A stretch of DNA of 64,000 nucleotides from Bombyx mori (GCF_030269925.1 NC_085109.1:9672001-9736000); one strand, 5' to 3'; shown: positions 35,505 through 46,289, counted from the first letter of the stretch. Notes: generated by a model not told the origin, from the letters alone. Translations and numbers: made by a program.

Positions 35505-35898
35505 TCTATACTAATATTATAAAGAGGAAAGATTTGTTTCTTTGTTTGTATTGAATAGGCTCCGAAACTATTGTAGCGATTTGAAAAATTCTTTCACTGT
35601 TTGGAAACTACACTATCCCCGAGTGACATAGGCTATAACTTTTTTTAAAAAAATTTAGGAATCCTTACTACAACTCCAATAATGTTACGAAAATTAGAAA
35701 AATAATAAAAAAATAGACAAATACAAATATTATTTAAATGAAAAAAAGTTCATTAAAATAATGATAATTATTCAAAATACCTTTATAATTTTCCATTTTT
35801 AGAAACCTGACGCAAATACAAGGGTTAATGTGTGTGTATTACAATATTTTTTTTTTAATTTGTTTAATGACCCGAGCGAAGCCGGAGCGCGCCGCTAG
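35505..35898 (+). mobile_element. Helitron, family H4
   Basis: Begins TCTATACTAATATTATAAAG after A/T-rich flank and ends GAAGCCGGAGCGCGCCGCTAG at 35898. Internal GAGTGACATAGGCTATAACTT is typical of lepidopteran Helitrons. Non-coding. Confidence 0.75.
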
Positions 35899-36135
35899 TA
35901 TATATATATTTTTTCTTCTGTGCGTGTGTTTGTCACTGAACTCCTCCTAAACGGCTGGACCGATTTGAATGATTTTTTGTATGCGTTTGGGTGGCACCCT
36001 GAATGGTTTAGATTCACAAATCAGCCCGGCAGATGACGCTTTAGTCGGTATATAGGTTATTGATCTATACTACAACTAAACGACTGGATCGACTTGAATG
36101 AATTTTTGCAGGACAACATCTGTCGGGTCCGCTAG
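35899..36135 (+). mobile_element. Helitron, family H5, directly after H4
   Basis: Contains GTGTTTGTCACTGAACTCCTCC and ends GTCGGGTCCGCTAG at 36132-36135. The 5' end is not sharp: after the CTAG of H4 follow TATATATATATTTTTTC. The phrase AACGGCTGGACCGATTTGAA occurs twice in variant form (35951, 36077). Confidence 0.65.
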
Positions 36136-37061
36136 TACAGACATAAATATTTGTTAAAAGATTATTGTTATGATTATTATAGACGTTGAATTACTACATA
36201 TAAAAAATTAATACATTTCGGTTATAGTAAATCTGACGTTTTAAAAAAATCAGAAATTTGCTCATCAGTTTTATTACTCAACTTTTAAATATCATTTTAA
36301 AAATCGTTCTATTTCTAAACTTTCCTTATAATAGCGAAAGAAGAGCTTATGAAATACTTTAATATATTGTCCTAGTTGGTAATTAGTCTAATAAGGACTA
36401 GTGTCTTATTAGAAAGTTGATAAAATCTAATAAGGCTGTAATGTGGATTTTTTTTTATATTAGCTTAGCCATAAATATAATATGTTTTTGAACGTAACCC
36501 TGATTTCAATGTGTGAACGCACATGACTCGTTTCGTTACGAATAGCATACATTTAACCACATTTTATGGTCGTATGAATCGCACTATGCTTCAAGCACTT
36601 CACATTCTTGTACAGACAGAATAATTGACTAAGAAACACTGCAAAGACTAATTATTAAAAAAAAAAACGGTTGTCTGTAAAGTCGGTTTACTGACGATAG
36701 TTGAACGTGACAACGTCATAAGAAAATACCGATGGAATGGTTTCATTTTTCAATTATCGCAATTATCGTTGCTATAAACAATTGACACCACATTCACTTT
36801 TCACTGAACTTCATACTTGACGAAAACATGTAAATGTATTATTGTATAGCAGCTGTCCACGCGGATACATCGCTCACTCAAGTAGGAAAGAGACAGATGT
36901 CGAACGCTGCCGAACGCGGAGGCCGATTGTGCCTCTTGGTCGCTCGTTGCGCGCTCTCGCTTGCACTTCAAGCCTTAAATGGAACGCCTCAATGAGTCAT
37001 GTTTTTTCGTGCGTGCAGCCGGCTCCATCCAATTATAAGACGTTGTCACCTCAAAAAACAC
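36136..37061. other. Unassigned DNA
   Basis: About 36840-37030 is GC-richer (CGCGGATACATCGCTCACTC, GAACGCGGAGGCC) without a recognisable product. The rest is AT-rich. Confidence 0.4.
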
Positions 37062-37318
37062 GTGTGGCACTCGGGGACTGCCGCGGTAAAGCTATTGCAT
37101 AGCATTTTTTATCAACTTATGCAATTATAATTAAACAATAATAATTTAATATTAAAACAATAATAAGACCACGCTATATTTATAAGCATTAACAAAAGCA
37201 AAAAATTAACTGTCCCCTTCACACTCATAAGCTACACTGCGCGACGCATGGTAGGCGGAGTGGGGGTTGTTAGGTTTTATTTTCGTTACATAATTTCTTG
37301 ATTGAAAGCTATGCAATA
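37062..37318 (+). mobile_element. MITE-like repeat, family M1, copy 3 (internally deleted)
   Basis: Starts GTGTGGCACTCGGGGACTGC and ends AAAGCTATGCAATA. Compared with 7819-8219 it lacks most of the middle between GTCCCCTTCACACTCATAA and GACGCATGGTAGG. Confidence 0.65.
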
Positions 37319-37924
37319 TTATTCTATAATACTATAAAGCTTATAAACGATCAGTCTTCTGATGTACCGTACCAAAAAACGACAAAAATTAAAATTTAAC
37401 ATTTCTTCTTATTACAATAGATATTGCCACCTTCGCCCTATCATATAATATTACATATTAGATGCGCTTAATTTAAACGACTTATATTTACTCACGTCAT
37501 TTACAGTTGCACGAATATAAAATAAAAGCAATCCGACGAAAGCTGTGAACTAATTTTATTTTAAATATTTGTAAATTTTTAATGAATAAAGTTATTTGAA
37601 TTTAGGAAAGCGTTTTGCTGCCGACTGTACCTGAAGTGAGTACTCTCGTTAGAAACTTTTTATTGAATTAACACGATTTAAGTTTGTTATTAATCGGATC
37701 TATTGAATTTTATTAAAGGAAGTCGTTTTAAAATTAAATAAACAGGCGTTAATGATGAATTTATACGTTTGTTAAGATGCTCTTAAATTTTTATTTACTC
37801 ACTAAATTGTGCTGTAAAGTAGATTTAATTGTTCGCATTAAAATATCTTAATAGCAGTCGATTTTCGGTTTGTCACACTCAAGAGTCCCCGTTCCGAATT
37901 TGTTTGAAAAAGATAATGATTTTG
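37319..37924. other. Unassigned AT-rich DNA
   Basis: No repeat or gene recognised. Confidence 0.5.
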
Positions 37925-38314
37925 ACGGGGAATCTAACTATAACCCCGCTGTAATCAGGATATCCCTCGAATGGTAAACCGTCGACGTCACCCAAAGCAT
38001 GTCATTATGGATCCTCCTGATCCATTAGCGGTGCTTTTAAGCACCACAAGCGCCGGTCACCGTCCTCGTCGAACCCGTCGCTTGCGACGGGTTCGACGGG
38101 CGAATTAACCCATAGACACAGCCCACTGAGTTTCTCGCCGGATATTCTCAGTGGGTCCCGTTTCCGATCCGGTGGTAGATTCTGCGAAGCACTGCTCTTG
38201 CTAGGGTCAGTGTTAGCGACACTCCGGTTTGAGCCCCGTGAGCTCACCTACACACGTTAGGGCGAAGCTGAAATAGCCTCTCAAGGCTATCAGCATAAGT
38301 AGGAAAGAAAAAAA
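37925..38314 (+). repeat. LINE-type 3' tail, family T1 (longest copy)
   Basis: Blocks in order: GGATCCTCCTGATCCATTAGC, AGCCCACTGAGTTTCTCGCC, TTTCCGATCCGGTGGTAGAT, GAGCTCACCTACACACGTTAG, GGCGAAGCTGAAATAGCCTC, then GGAAAGAAAAAAAA. A 12 bp inverted repeat CGAACCCGTCGC/GCGACGGGTTCG at 38080-38103. No intact frame; it looks like the untranslated end of a LINE or LINE-mobilised element. The U1 chimera at 42 kb uses this tail. Confidence 0.65.
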
Positions 38315-38937
38315 ACAAGGTATCCACCCACTGTTAGAGTTAGGCAATCAAATGAAGTTAAAAATATATTTCTCAGATCCTTAGATTTATATGGCTGTAA
38401 CAATGTGACAAATATTAAATACAATAAATAAATAACAGTAAATTTAAAAATACAAATACAAATATTAAAAATAAAGTATGTCAGAAAATTCTGCCGAAGA
38501 ACTTGTAATATAATAAATGACGTACAGTAGACATTTTTGAAGCCTATGACTACAAAATACACATACAATTATTATAAAGTGGTATTACGTTTAGTATTTC
38601 GTACGGAATCGCTCGCGGTCGCTTCCCTCATCACGAGGCCGTTGACCTCAGGCGTCAGCTGATTTGAATCGTATTACATTGTGTTCAGGGCAAAAAGCAT
38701 TTGTAGAATATTAAATTGTCCGTTGAGATTGTTGAAGTGAAAACTTATTTTGGTATCGGTGTTATTTGAAACACTACGAAGCAAAATAAAACGACACTAA
38801 AAAGTGACAAACATTTACATCTATAGGATTTAGCCTGTGCGAGAATGAGATAGAATATGTTTTCTAAAAGTACAGGGTCTATAGTTCTGCATATTGGTTT
38901 GTTACCGTCACTGGTCTTTTATTGGGAGCTCATTTTT
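38315..38937. other. Unassigned DNA
   Basis: AT-rich with a CpG-rich spot at about 38600-38660. Nothing recognised. Confidence 0.45.
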
Positions 38938-39179
38938 ACTGATGTTAGGACCTCTTGTGAGTTCGCGCGGGTAGGTACCACCACCCTGCCTATTTCTGCC
39001 GTGAAGCAGTAATGCGTTTCGGTTTGAATGGTGGGGCAGCCGTTGTAACTATACTGAGATCTTAGAACTTATATCTCAAGGTGGGTGGCGCATTTACGTT
39101 GTAGATGTCCATGGGCTCCAGTAACCACTTAACACCAGGTGGGATGTGAGCTCGTCCACCAATCTAAGCAATAAAAAAA
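38938..39179 (+). repeat. Headless Bm1 SINE copy
   Basis: From TTACTGATGTTAGGACCTC to AAGCAATAAAAAAAAA. Near-consensus. Confidence 0.9.
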
Positions 39180-39344
39180 AATCCTCCAGAACTTATCCCT
39201 TTCAGTCGTAATTCTATATCTTGCATATGAGTTGGTGACTGTATGGAAATATTGGCGTACAATACCACCAGTCCCTTTCACCCGGTGGATATCGTTATAG
39301 GCAACTAAGGCATTCACCGGAAAATCGATAGCAGTATACTCTGA

Positions 39345-39430
39345 GTATTATACACCAGCATCACTTGTTCTGGTGAAATTGGAAAGGCCTTCGGGCCATC
39401 AGCAACCTTTCATTTCCTTAAAAAAAAGCA
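39345..39430 (+). repeat. Short LINE-type tail, family T2
   Basis: TGTTCTGGTGAAATTGGAAAGGCC through TTCCTTAAAAAAAAGC is the end of family T2. Confidence 0.6.
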
Positions 39431-40449
39431 CCAGCATACTGCAATAAACAATCGGTATTTTTGATGGTATGTCATTTGTAAGCCCGTGCGTACATCTTTT
39501 CTGCCGAATTTTGTCACGAAACATACATTTTTTATACATAATTTAAATTCAGACAAAATCATCTCATTTTGTAGTTGCGCGGCAATTTTATAGAGATAGT
39601 TGGATTCACAGGAAGAATGGTTCAATTAGTGTGAATCGAATTATAAATGAAAAAACGGAAATTTTCGTTCACTATTAAAGCTACAGAAGTGGAGGTACGA
39701 AAATAGAACCGATCCATTATTCAAGAAACTGAGCGAAACATAAGTTTAGCCATATCATACGAAGAGCCAATTGAGCAACCATTACCGTCACGCAGTAACA
39801 AAACGACCTAAGCACGCCGAAAAAGTCTACCGGTCTCACCCTTATTTCGATGCCCCAGAGCTTGTTTAGTCTTAGCATAATGAAGTGATAAAAGCAAAGT
39901 CTGTTGTAAACAACAAGTTTGTGAATTTGCATAAGACGTTGTCATGTTCTCAGAAGGGTTAAAATCTCGAGGGCTTTCCGTGATCCAGGAGGCTTATCCT
40001 GATAATTATTTCAATTGTTTATGCCTGTCGACGATGCATTTCGATAGAGTATTATAGTTTGTAGGAGTGTTGTCTTCATTACGGAGGCAGAGGACCTGTC
40101 AAGGAGTGATCTATGTTTTAGGGATGGACCGTGAGCCGGATTGGACATGGATTGAACATCGAAGAGTTTGAGTTTGCCTTTAAATGCTTCTAATTTAATA
40201 ACGTAGAAGTAATTGGAATATTTGAAACATGACTTTATTTGAATATTGTTTGATGGCAATATGTTGTTAGATTATGTGTTAAAAATATGATGCGTTTTGA
40301 AATATTATTATAAGAAAAACATTAATTACGTAATTGGAAATTTAAAAAAAATATCGATTGTTTATATGAATGAAACTTTCTAGGTCTATTTCACTCTTGT
40401 ATGACGTCACATACATGTCTATTCGTTTTTGTCCGTACCAATTCGTTGG
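39431..40449. other. Unassigned DNA with unrecognised open frames
   Basis: Minus-strand frames at 40011-40259 (contains SNPAHGPSLKHRSLLDRSS) and 39717-39932 have more even composition than the surroundings. I do not recognise them; an old retroelement is the likeliest source. Confidence 0.35.
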
Positions 40450-40580
40450 TAGCTTAGGGGAAATTTCAGCTACACTATGTCTGGTAGGTGAGTTCACGGT
40501 GGTCGTTCTGAAAGAGTATACTACTACTGGCGCTAGCAAGAGCAGTGCTTCGTAGAATCTACTCATACCGGATCGGAATC
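40450..40580 (-). repeat. Diverged LINE-type tail, family T1
   Basis: Inverted blocks GGTAGGTGAGTTCACGG, CTAGCAAGAGCAGTGCTTCG and ACTCATACCGGATCGGAATC match T1. Confidence 0.6.
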
Positions 40581-40634
40581 TTCTAATCGTATCATCTAAC
40601 GATTTTTTCTGCCTGTGACGTTTGTATTGTTCGA

Positions 40635-40858
40635 TCTATCGAGTCCGCACGGGTAGGTATCACCACCCTACCTATTTCTGCCGTGAAGCAGTAATGCGTT
40701 TCGGCTTGAAGGGTGGGGCAGCCGTTGTAACTATATTTGAGACCTTAGAACTTATATCTCAAAGTGGGTGGTGCATTTACGTTCTAGATGTCTATGGGCT
40801 ACAGTAACTACTTAACACCAGGTGGGCTGTGAGCTCGTCCACCCATCTAAGAAAAAAA
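40635..40858 (+). repeat. Bm1 SINE copy lacking its first part
   Basis: Starts at CGAGTCCGCACGGGTAGG, about 25 bp inside the usual headless boundary, and ends CCATCTAAGAAAAAAAA (CAAT lost). Confidence 0.88.
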
Positions 40859-41199
40859 AATAATTTATGAACCGTTTCACAAATTATAAAATTCATAAAT
40901 TATTTCCTCTAAAATATATTAATTACACGCTCCATATATTTTCGAATACATTACATACATACATTACGTCATCCCCTCGCTTCATTAGACAAAGGCAGTC
41001 AGTCGATTCTTCAAAAGTTAAATATGAGTTCCTACCCCTAATAATGTCTCATTACTTTACGGTATTATGAATATTAAGACTCGTATATGTTCATTGTGTT
41101 ATATTCAGAGAATTACCGCGAAACGTTCAATTTAATTAGCTTGTGTTTGTATTGTTATCATCGAAGGAGATTAGATTTTTTTTAATTTTACGCTAATTA
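40859..41199. other. Unassigned AT-rich DNA
   Basis: Nothing recognised. Confidence 0.5.
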
Positions 41200-41490
41200 T
41201 CTTATACCTTTAAACGAGAAATTCTTGTATATATATGTATATAATCTGAATCTCGGAAACGACTCCAACGATTTTCATCAAATTTTGTACACAGGGGATT
41301 TCGGGGGCGATAAATCGATCTAGCTGCGATTTATTTTCAGAAAATGTTGTTTTATTCGTGTTTTCAATAATCAACTCTTCCCGACATCTATTGGCGAATA
41401 ATAATACTATTTTTCTTAATTGAGGGCAACTAACCGCTTTAAAGACAAAACAAGATGGCGTTATCAAAAAAAAAACCGGTCATCGTCTAG
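41200..41490 (+). mobile_element. Helitron, family H6
   Basis: Starts TCTTATACCTTTAAACGAG after an A and ends GGTCATCGTCTAG followed by T. Body with CGGGGGCGATAAATCGATC and TTCCCGACATCTATTGGCG, a form seen widely in Lepidoptera. Non-autonomous. Confidence 0.8.
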
Positions 41491-42044
41491 TTATTATTAT
41501 AAGCGAAATGAAACTGTTGAAAAATTACAAAACCGCTACAAAATCATGTACCCTACATAGATACGATTAAATCCCATAGTCGACATTGTTCCGCCCCCAG
41601 CGTCTCCTCAAGAACAGCTTAATTAACTTAATAAATACACACTCCATTTCATTAAGCGCATACGTCAAATATTATGAACATCTAAACAGATGTCTATATC
41701 ACGGATTGATTTATATTGGAGAGACATACTTGGAAGAAACATTGAATGAAAGCTGATATTTGATTGCAATTATAATTGAGTTAAACTAACACTAATGAGT
41801 GTTTGGAAGGTTTTCGTCAACCTGATTTATATTCATTACTTGCCAATACTGGGTAGTACTAATACCATATTGAAAGGTTGAAAAGAGGTTGAAGGCTTAA
41901 GCGATATTTTTGACACTTTACAGGAGAACCAGTCGAACTTTAAAATTTTTGAAAAAATATTATGAAAAAAAAACTTCTTTAGCTATTTAACTAGTGTAAA
42001 CATAATTGAAATTCGATTAAAAACACCTATTTGTTGATGCTAAT
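41491..42044. other. Unassigned AT-rich DNA
   Basis: Nothing recognised. In particular no convincing snRNA promoter element (PSEA) was found before the U1 sequence. Confidence 0.45.
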
Positions 42045-42054
42045 ATCAAACAAC

Positions 42055-42427
42055 CTGTTATACCTGTTATACTTACCTGGCGTAGGGTGATACCGTGATC
42101 AAGTAGGCGGTTCCTCCAGGGCGAGGCTGCTCCATTGCACTGCGGAACGGTTGACCCTTGCGATTACCCTTAATGCGGGTAGCTTGGTCGCGTTATTTTG
42201 GTAGTGGGGACTGCGTTAAATTCTGCCGATCTAATTCCAGCCCATTGAGTTTCTCGTCGGATCTTATCAATGGGTCGCGTTTGCGATCCGGTGGTAAATT
42301 CTGCGAAACACTGCTTTCGCTAGGGCCAGTGTCAGCAACACTCTAGTTTAAGCACCGAGAGCTCAGCTACAACGTAAGGGCGAAGCTGAAATAGCCTCTC
42401 AAGGTTATCAGCAATCAGCATAGGAGG
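42055..42427 (+). mobile_element. Chimeric retrocopy: U1 snRNA joined to LINE-type tail T1
   Basis: The unit lies between two copies of ATCAAACAAC (42045-42054 and 42428-42437), which look like a 10 bp target-site duplication. Inside, 14 extra bases (CTGTTATACCTGTT) precede the U1 part (42069-42217). After a 20 bp junction comes family T1 from CAGCCCATTGAG (42239) to CAGCATAGGAGG. Known parallels are U6-L1 chimeras in mammals and snRNA-headed SINEs (SINEU). The explanation by template switching during LINE reverse transcription is inference. Confidence 0.75.
42069..42217 (+). ncRNA. U1 snRNA-derived sequence (pseudogene, 3' end missing)
   Basis: ATACTTACCTGGCGTAGGG is the U1 5' end including the intact 5' splice-site recognition sequence. 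The order of U1 parts is complete: stem-loop I with GATCAAGTAGGCGG (U1-70K loop changed from GATCACGAAGG), stem-loop II with ATTGCACTGC (U1A loop ATTGCACTCC with one change), GACCCTTGCGATTACCC, the Sm site as TTATTTTGGTAG (normally AATTTTTGG), and the first half of stem-loop IV, GGGGACTGCGTT. The about 14 terminal bases are missing. The changes in protein-binding loops and the Sm site suggest that it is not a working U1 gene. Confidence 0.88.
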
Positions 42428-42679
42428 ATCAAACAACACGGACCTTTAATTATAAAGATAAATGTTGCGTATTAAGGGAAATTTCGCTTAAGCTAAATGG
42501 CCCTTTAGTCCTCGATTATATCCTCCTATAGTTTGAGATCACAATAAAAAATATTTCTAATGCGGATCAAATTTTTGATCCAGATAACCGCAAAAACTTG
42601 ACCGTCACGACCCTTAATGTTTTTAACAACTAATGACCACGTGTGGAGCCAGGATTGTCATGTGTGACCGGCGCCGACG

Positions 42680-42830
42680 TCACTATTGGTAGCAGACGGC
42701 TTGGCACCGAAGTTTTTGTCAATCCATAGGAGGTAGAATAAACAAATCGTGCGACATAAATCTTATCACCGGATATGGTCGCACGACTGGCGTGTGGCTT
42801 TTGTTGTATAGAGAATCATCTAATCTATAT
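42680..42830 (+). repeat. Unclassified interspersed repeat, copy 1
   Basis: ATCTTATCACCGGATATGGTC and CGTGTGGCTTTT recur at 45650-45790 in the same order, preceded in both by GCAGACGGC...GGCA and AAGTTTTTG. Family not recognised. Confidence 0.5.
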
Positions 42831-42833
42831 ATT

Positions 42834-43241
42834 AATACGTGAAGCAAAAACTTTGTATCCCTTTTTACGAAAATTGCGCGGACGGAGCAGTATGAAAATT
42901 TCCACACTTATAGAGAATATAGAGAAGAAGTGCACAATGCTAATATTTTTTTAAAATAATGCATAAAAGATACATTAAATCAATAACGAAAACATTACAC
43001 ACACTACATACCATGTATTTGACGCACACACGCATGCATACTATTTATTGTCAAACTTTTGTTCTTGGCGTCTGTTGTCAAATTGAGAATAGATTAAATA
43101 TTGTTTGCCTTTGTAAATATTTTTATAGTGTAGTCTTGGCGAAATTTGTGATTATAGAAGTATAAAATACAATCATAATAGTGTACAAACTTACAATTCC
43201 AATTAACTATAGTCGAATTTCGACTACTGCGGGACCTCTAG
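42834..43241 (+). mobile_element. Helitron, family H1, uninterrupted copy
   Basis: Starts TCTATATATTAATACGTGAAG after an A and ends GGGACCTCTAG followed by T. It is the undisturbed reference for the split copies at 746-1460 and 53532-54269, and shows both their insertion points empty. Confidence 0.88.
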
Positions 43242-43479
43242 TATAAGTTATTAGATGTAGTTGAAAAGAAACTGTGCTTGTACTTCTTATGAAATTAAAT
43301 TGAAATATTAGGTAATTGTTTATTTATTTATGCACATGAATACAGAGGCGGTCTTGATGCGGTATTCTCTACCACTCAACCAAGGGAGGTGTAGAGAGTT
43401 CTGTTGTAGTTGCATTGCTTTATTGAACTAATGCATATACATAACTATAATATCATGAATTTATAAATATTATTGTTTA
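43242..43479. other. Unassigned DNA, possible LINE tail
   Basis: GAGGCGGTCTTGATGCGGTATTC and GGGAGGTGTAGAGAG resemble the piece at 48780-48925 read in the same sense. Confidence 0.4.
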
Positions 43480-43724
43480 TTACTGGCGGTAGGACCTCTT
43501 GTGAGTCCGCACGCGTAGGTACCACCACCCCGTCTATTTCTGCCGTGAAGCAGTAATGCGTTTCGGTTTGAAGGGTGGGACAGCCGTTGTAACTATACTT
43601 GAGACCTTAGAACTTATATCTCAAGGTGGGTGGCGCATTTACGTTGTAGATGTCTATGGGCTCCAGTAACCACATAACACCAGGTGGGCTGTGAGCTCGT
43701 CCACCCATCTAAGCAATAAAAAAA
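43480..43724 (+). repeat. Headless Bm1 SINE copy
   Basis: From TTACTGGCGGTAGGACC to AAGCAATAAAAAAA. Near-consensus. Confidence 0.92.
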
Positions 43725-43850
43725 TGCTATTACTTTTGCTATATGCTATTAAATTTTATAAATACTGAAAAAAAACTTTCAGCAAATGTATTTTTAATTA
43801 ACCAACAATTTTTAATAAACACATTTCGAGTTTTTTTTAATTTATTTTTT

Positions 43851-44214
43851 TATTGCCCTCGTAGGCAGACGAGCATACGGCCCACCTGATGGTGAGTGGT
43901 TACCAACGCTCATGGACTTCAGCAATGCCAGGGGCAGAACCAAGCCGCTGCCTACCGCTTAATACTCTCCACAAGCCTCGTTTGAAGAAGGACATGTCAT
44001 AGCGCTCGGGAAACACCGTGAAGGGGAGCTCATTCCATAGCCGGATGGTGCGTGGCAAAAAAGACCTCTGGAAACGCACTGTAGATGACCGCAGTGGCTC
44101 CAGGTAGTATGGATGAACTCTAATCCAGTGGCGGGCGGTGCGATGGTAAAAACGAGATGCCGGTATCATCTCGAACAATTCCTCAGAGCACTCCCCATGG
44201 AACATACGGTACAA
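43851..44214 (-). pseudogene. LINE ORF C-terminus with 3' tail (BMC1/jockey-like), 5'-truncated
   Basis: The frame from 44214 to 43900 (104 codons) gives SRFYHRTARHWIRVHPYYLE, then LRSSTVRFQRSFLPRTIRLW and NELPFTVFPERYDMSFFKRG, ending SAPGIAEVHERW. This is the conserved end of the ORF2 protein of a jockey-type LINE. The tail at 43851-43899 ends in the T tract TTTTTTTATTGCCCTC (poly(A) on the minus strand). Endonuclease and most of the reverse transcriptase are absent. Confidence 0.88.
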
Positions 44215-44393
44215 AATACCTACCTAAGTTAAATTTGGTATCAACATTTAGAACCTACTTACATTACTTATAACGTACAAAAAAACCACAGACTACCTTG
44301 CTCAGTTTTTATTCGAAAGCTGAATAAATATTTCGATGTGTGTGTGACTTATTAGTATTTACATAGAAAATAAAATGGACACGCGACTCCTAC

Positions 44394-44517
44394 CTGGGTG
44401 TCCAAAATTTTGCAGGAGTAAACAGCTTCCTCCAATTCTTTCGGCGGGATCACATTATTCACGTGGGTTCGTTTAAAATGAAACTTTGATAAATAAAAGA
44501 TAAAGCTTTGGTGTACG
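44394..44517 (-). other. Exon-like open frame, unrecognised
   Basis: On the minus strand an open frame ends VIPPKELEEAVYSCKILDTQ directly at CCCAG|GTAGGAGT, a strong splice donor (44393-44386), in phase 0. A possible acceptor TACGTAG is at 44518. Codon use and GC in the last 25 codons differ from the AT-rich surroundings. I do not recognise the protein. It could be an exon of an unknown gene, a distal alternative first exon region of the Runx gene, or chance. Confidence 0.35.
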
Positions 44518-44787
44518 CTACGTATTAAAAAGTAACTACAGAATAATTTCACACGTCTAAGTTTTGTGAATGTGGTTGTTGTTCTTCAGCATGCCTTAAC
44601 TGTGTAAAATAATTATATTATTTTTCTGTGGACTTCTATTTCTATTTTAAATGTAATTATTTTACTTACTTCTTTACTAACAGAACACAAACGGGTCATT
44701 AAACATTATTTTGTTATTAAAAAATACGATGAAACATATTCAATTTTATTGACTTCATTATTAGCTTTAAATGATCGAATGAGATTT
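44518..44787. other. Unassigned AT-rich DNA
   Basis: Nothing recognised. Confidence 0.5.
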
Positions 44788-44890
44788 TACTGGTGGTAGG
44801 ACCTCTTGTCTAGATGTCTATGGGCTCCAGTAACCACTTCATATCAGGTGGGCTGTGAGCTCGTCCACCCATCTAAGCAATAAAAAATAA
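44788..44890 (+). repeat. Bm1 copy with a large internal deletion
   Basis: TTACTGGTGGTAGGACCTCTTG jumps directly to TCTAGATGTCTATGGGC, so about 150 bp of the body is missing, then runs to AAGCAATAAAAAATAAAA. Both outer boundaries are the usual ones. Confidence 0.88.
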
Positions 44891-45272
44891 AAAATAAAAA
44901 TATTTAATTGTCTTTACGTTACACCAAATTTATTATTACGAGTTTTCAGTTTGAGCTTTCATTGAAATTGGATTGTCACGGAAAATTCATACAACAAGTC
45001 TTCATATCCAAGATACAAAAAAAAACCCATTTATTAAACTGTACAACTAATTAAAACTACATATTATACTTGTATGATTTTATCTCACTGTTTTGTAATA
45101 ATTATATTGTTATTTCGGACATTTCGCTTACTTTAAAGTTTTTGTTGTCACGGACACACTTATTCGTATAATGACAATAAAAAAACGCGATATTAAACCT
45201 TAAGTTTAATAGTATTAATAATTTCTACGAATCGCAAAAATTTAAATAATACACATTGTAAATGTGGTTTTT
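44891..45272. other. Unassigned AT-rich DNA
   Basis: Nothing recognised. Confidence 0.5.
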
Positions 45273-45335
45273 ATTTTTTATTGCTCAAATGAGTAGACGA
45301 GCTCACGGCCCATCTGGTGTTAAGGTCTCAATTTT
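45273..45335 (-). repeat. Bm1 end fragment
   Basis: TTTTTATTGCTCAAATGAGTAG to TGGTGTTAAGGTCTCAA, the 3' end of Bm1 with an internal loss, cut by the next Bm1 copy. Confidence 0.8.
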
Positions 45336-45585
45336 TTTTTTATTGCTTAGGTTTGAGGACGAGCTCACAGCCCACCTGGTGTGAAGTGATTACTGGAGCC
45401 CATAGACATCTACAACGTAAATGCGCCACCCACCTTGAGATATAAGTTCTAAGGTCTCAGTATAGTTACAACGGCTGCCCCACCCTTCAAACCGAAACGC
45501 ATTACTGCTTCACGGCAGAAATAGGCAGGGTTGTGGTACCTACCCGTGCGGACTCACAATACGTCCTACCACCAGTAAATTTACG
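45336..45585 (-). repeat. Headless Bm1 copy inserted into another Bm1
   Basis: T tract and TTATTGCTTAGGTTTGAGG to ACGTCCTACCACCAGTAAA. It abuts the fragment at 45273-45335 in the same orientation. Confidence 0.9.
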
Positions 45586-45649
45586 CGATTACCAAATAAA
45601 ATACAAATATAAATAAATTTTAATTTTACATTTCTCTCTGTTGATCAAG

Positions 45650-45790
45650 GAACCCTAACTCGGCAGACGGCGTGGCATCAAGTTTTTGCTGTAACACACG
45701 CTATAAGCAAGCAAAGCAGTAGACGGCCCCTTGACATTTAACCAATAAATCTTACCACCGGATATGGTCACGCGACACGCGGAGATTTGG
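45650..45790 (+). repeat. Unclassified interspersed repeat, copy 2
   Basis: Shares GCAGACGGCGTGGCATCAAG..., ATCTTACCACCGGATATGGTC and GGCTTTT with 42680-42830. Confidence 0.5.
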
Positions 45791-46002
45791 CTTTTATTTT
45801 TGTTCAAAAAAAAGCTTATGTCACTGACGTTAAAAGATCAGTTGTTAGACAAGCTGTAGTTTTGTTTACAGTTCAACTTACAATAAATAATAAAATTGCG
45901 TCTATTTTTTTTCCAAATTTCACAGTTTTCGTTTCTTTAATTAGAAAACGAACGTGTATTTACCTACATAGATCAGAGCCAAATTCATTATGTACTTTTT
46001 TA

Positions 46003-46289
46003 TAGCTAAGATGGGTGGACGAGCTCACAGCCCACCTGGTGTTTGGAGCCCATGGACATTTACAACGTAAATGCGCCACCCACTTTGAGATATAAGCGCT
46101 AACGGTCTCAAGTATAGTTACAGCGGCTGCCCCACTCTACAAACCGAAACGCATTACTGTTTCACGGCAGAAATAGGTAGGGTGGTGGTACCTACCCGCG
46201 CGGACTCACAAAAGGTTCTACCACTAGTAATTACGCAAATTATAATTTTGCGGGTTTGATTTTTATTACACGATGTTGTTCCTTCACCG
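46003..46289 (-). repeat. Bm1 copy with body but no tRNA-like head
   Basis: From TTATAGCTAAGATGGGTGG to TTGATTTTTATTACACGATG and CCTTCACCGT. It extends about 75 bp past the headless boundary and stops within the middle block. Confidence 0.88.

Noticed and set aside
38005..38247. 80-codon minus-strand frame
   Set aside because: It is family T1 read backwards; other T1 copies do not keep it open.
42001..42068. Possible snRNA promoter (PSEA) before the U1 sequence, ATAATTGAAATTC
   Set aside because: Poor match and spacing. The direct repeats and the missing 3' end fit a retrocopy better.
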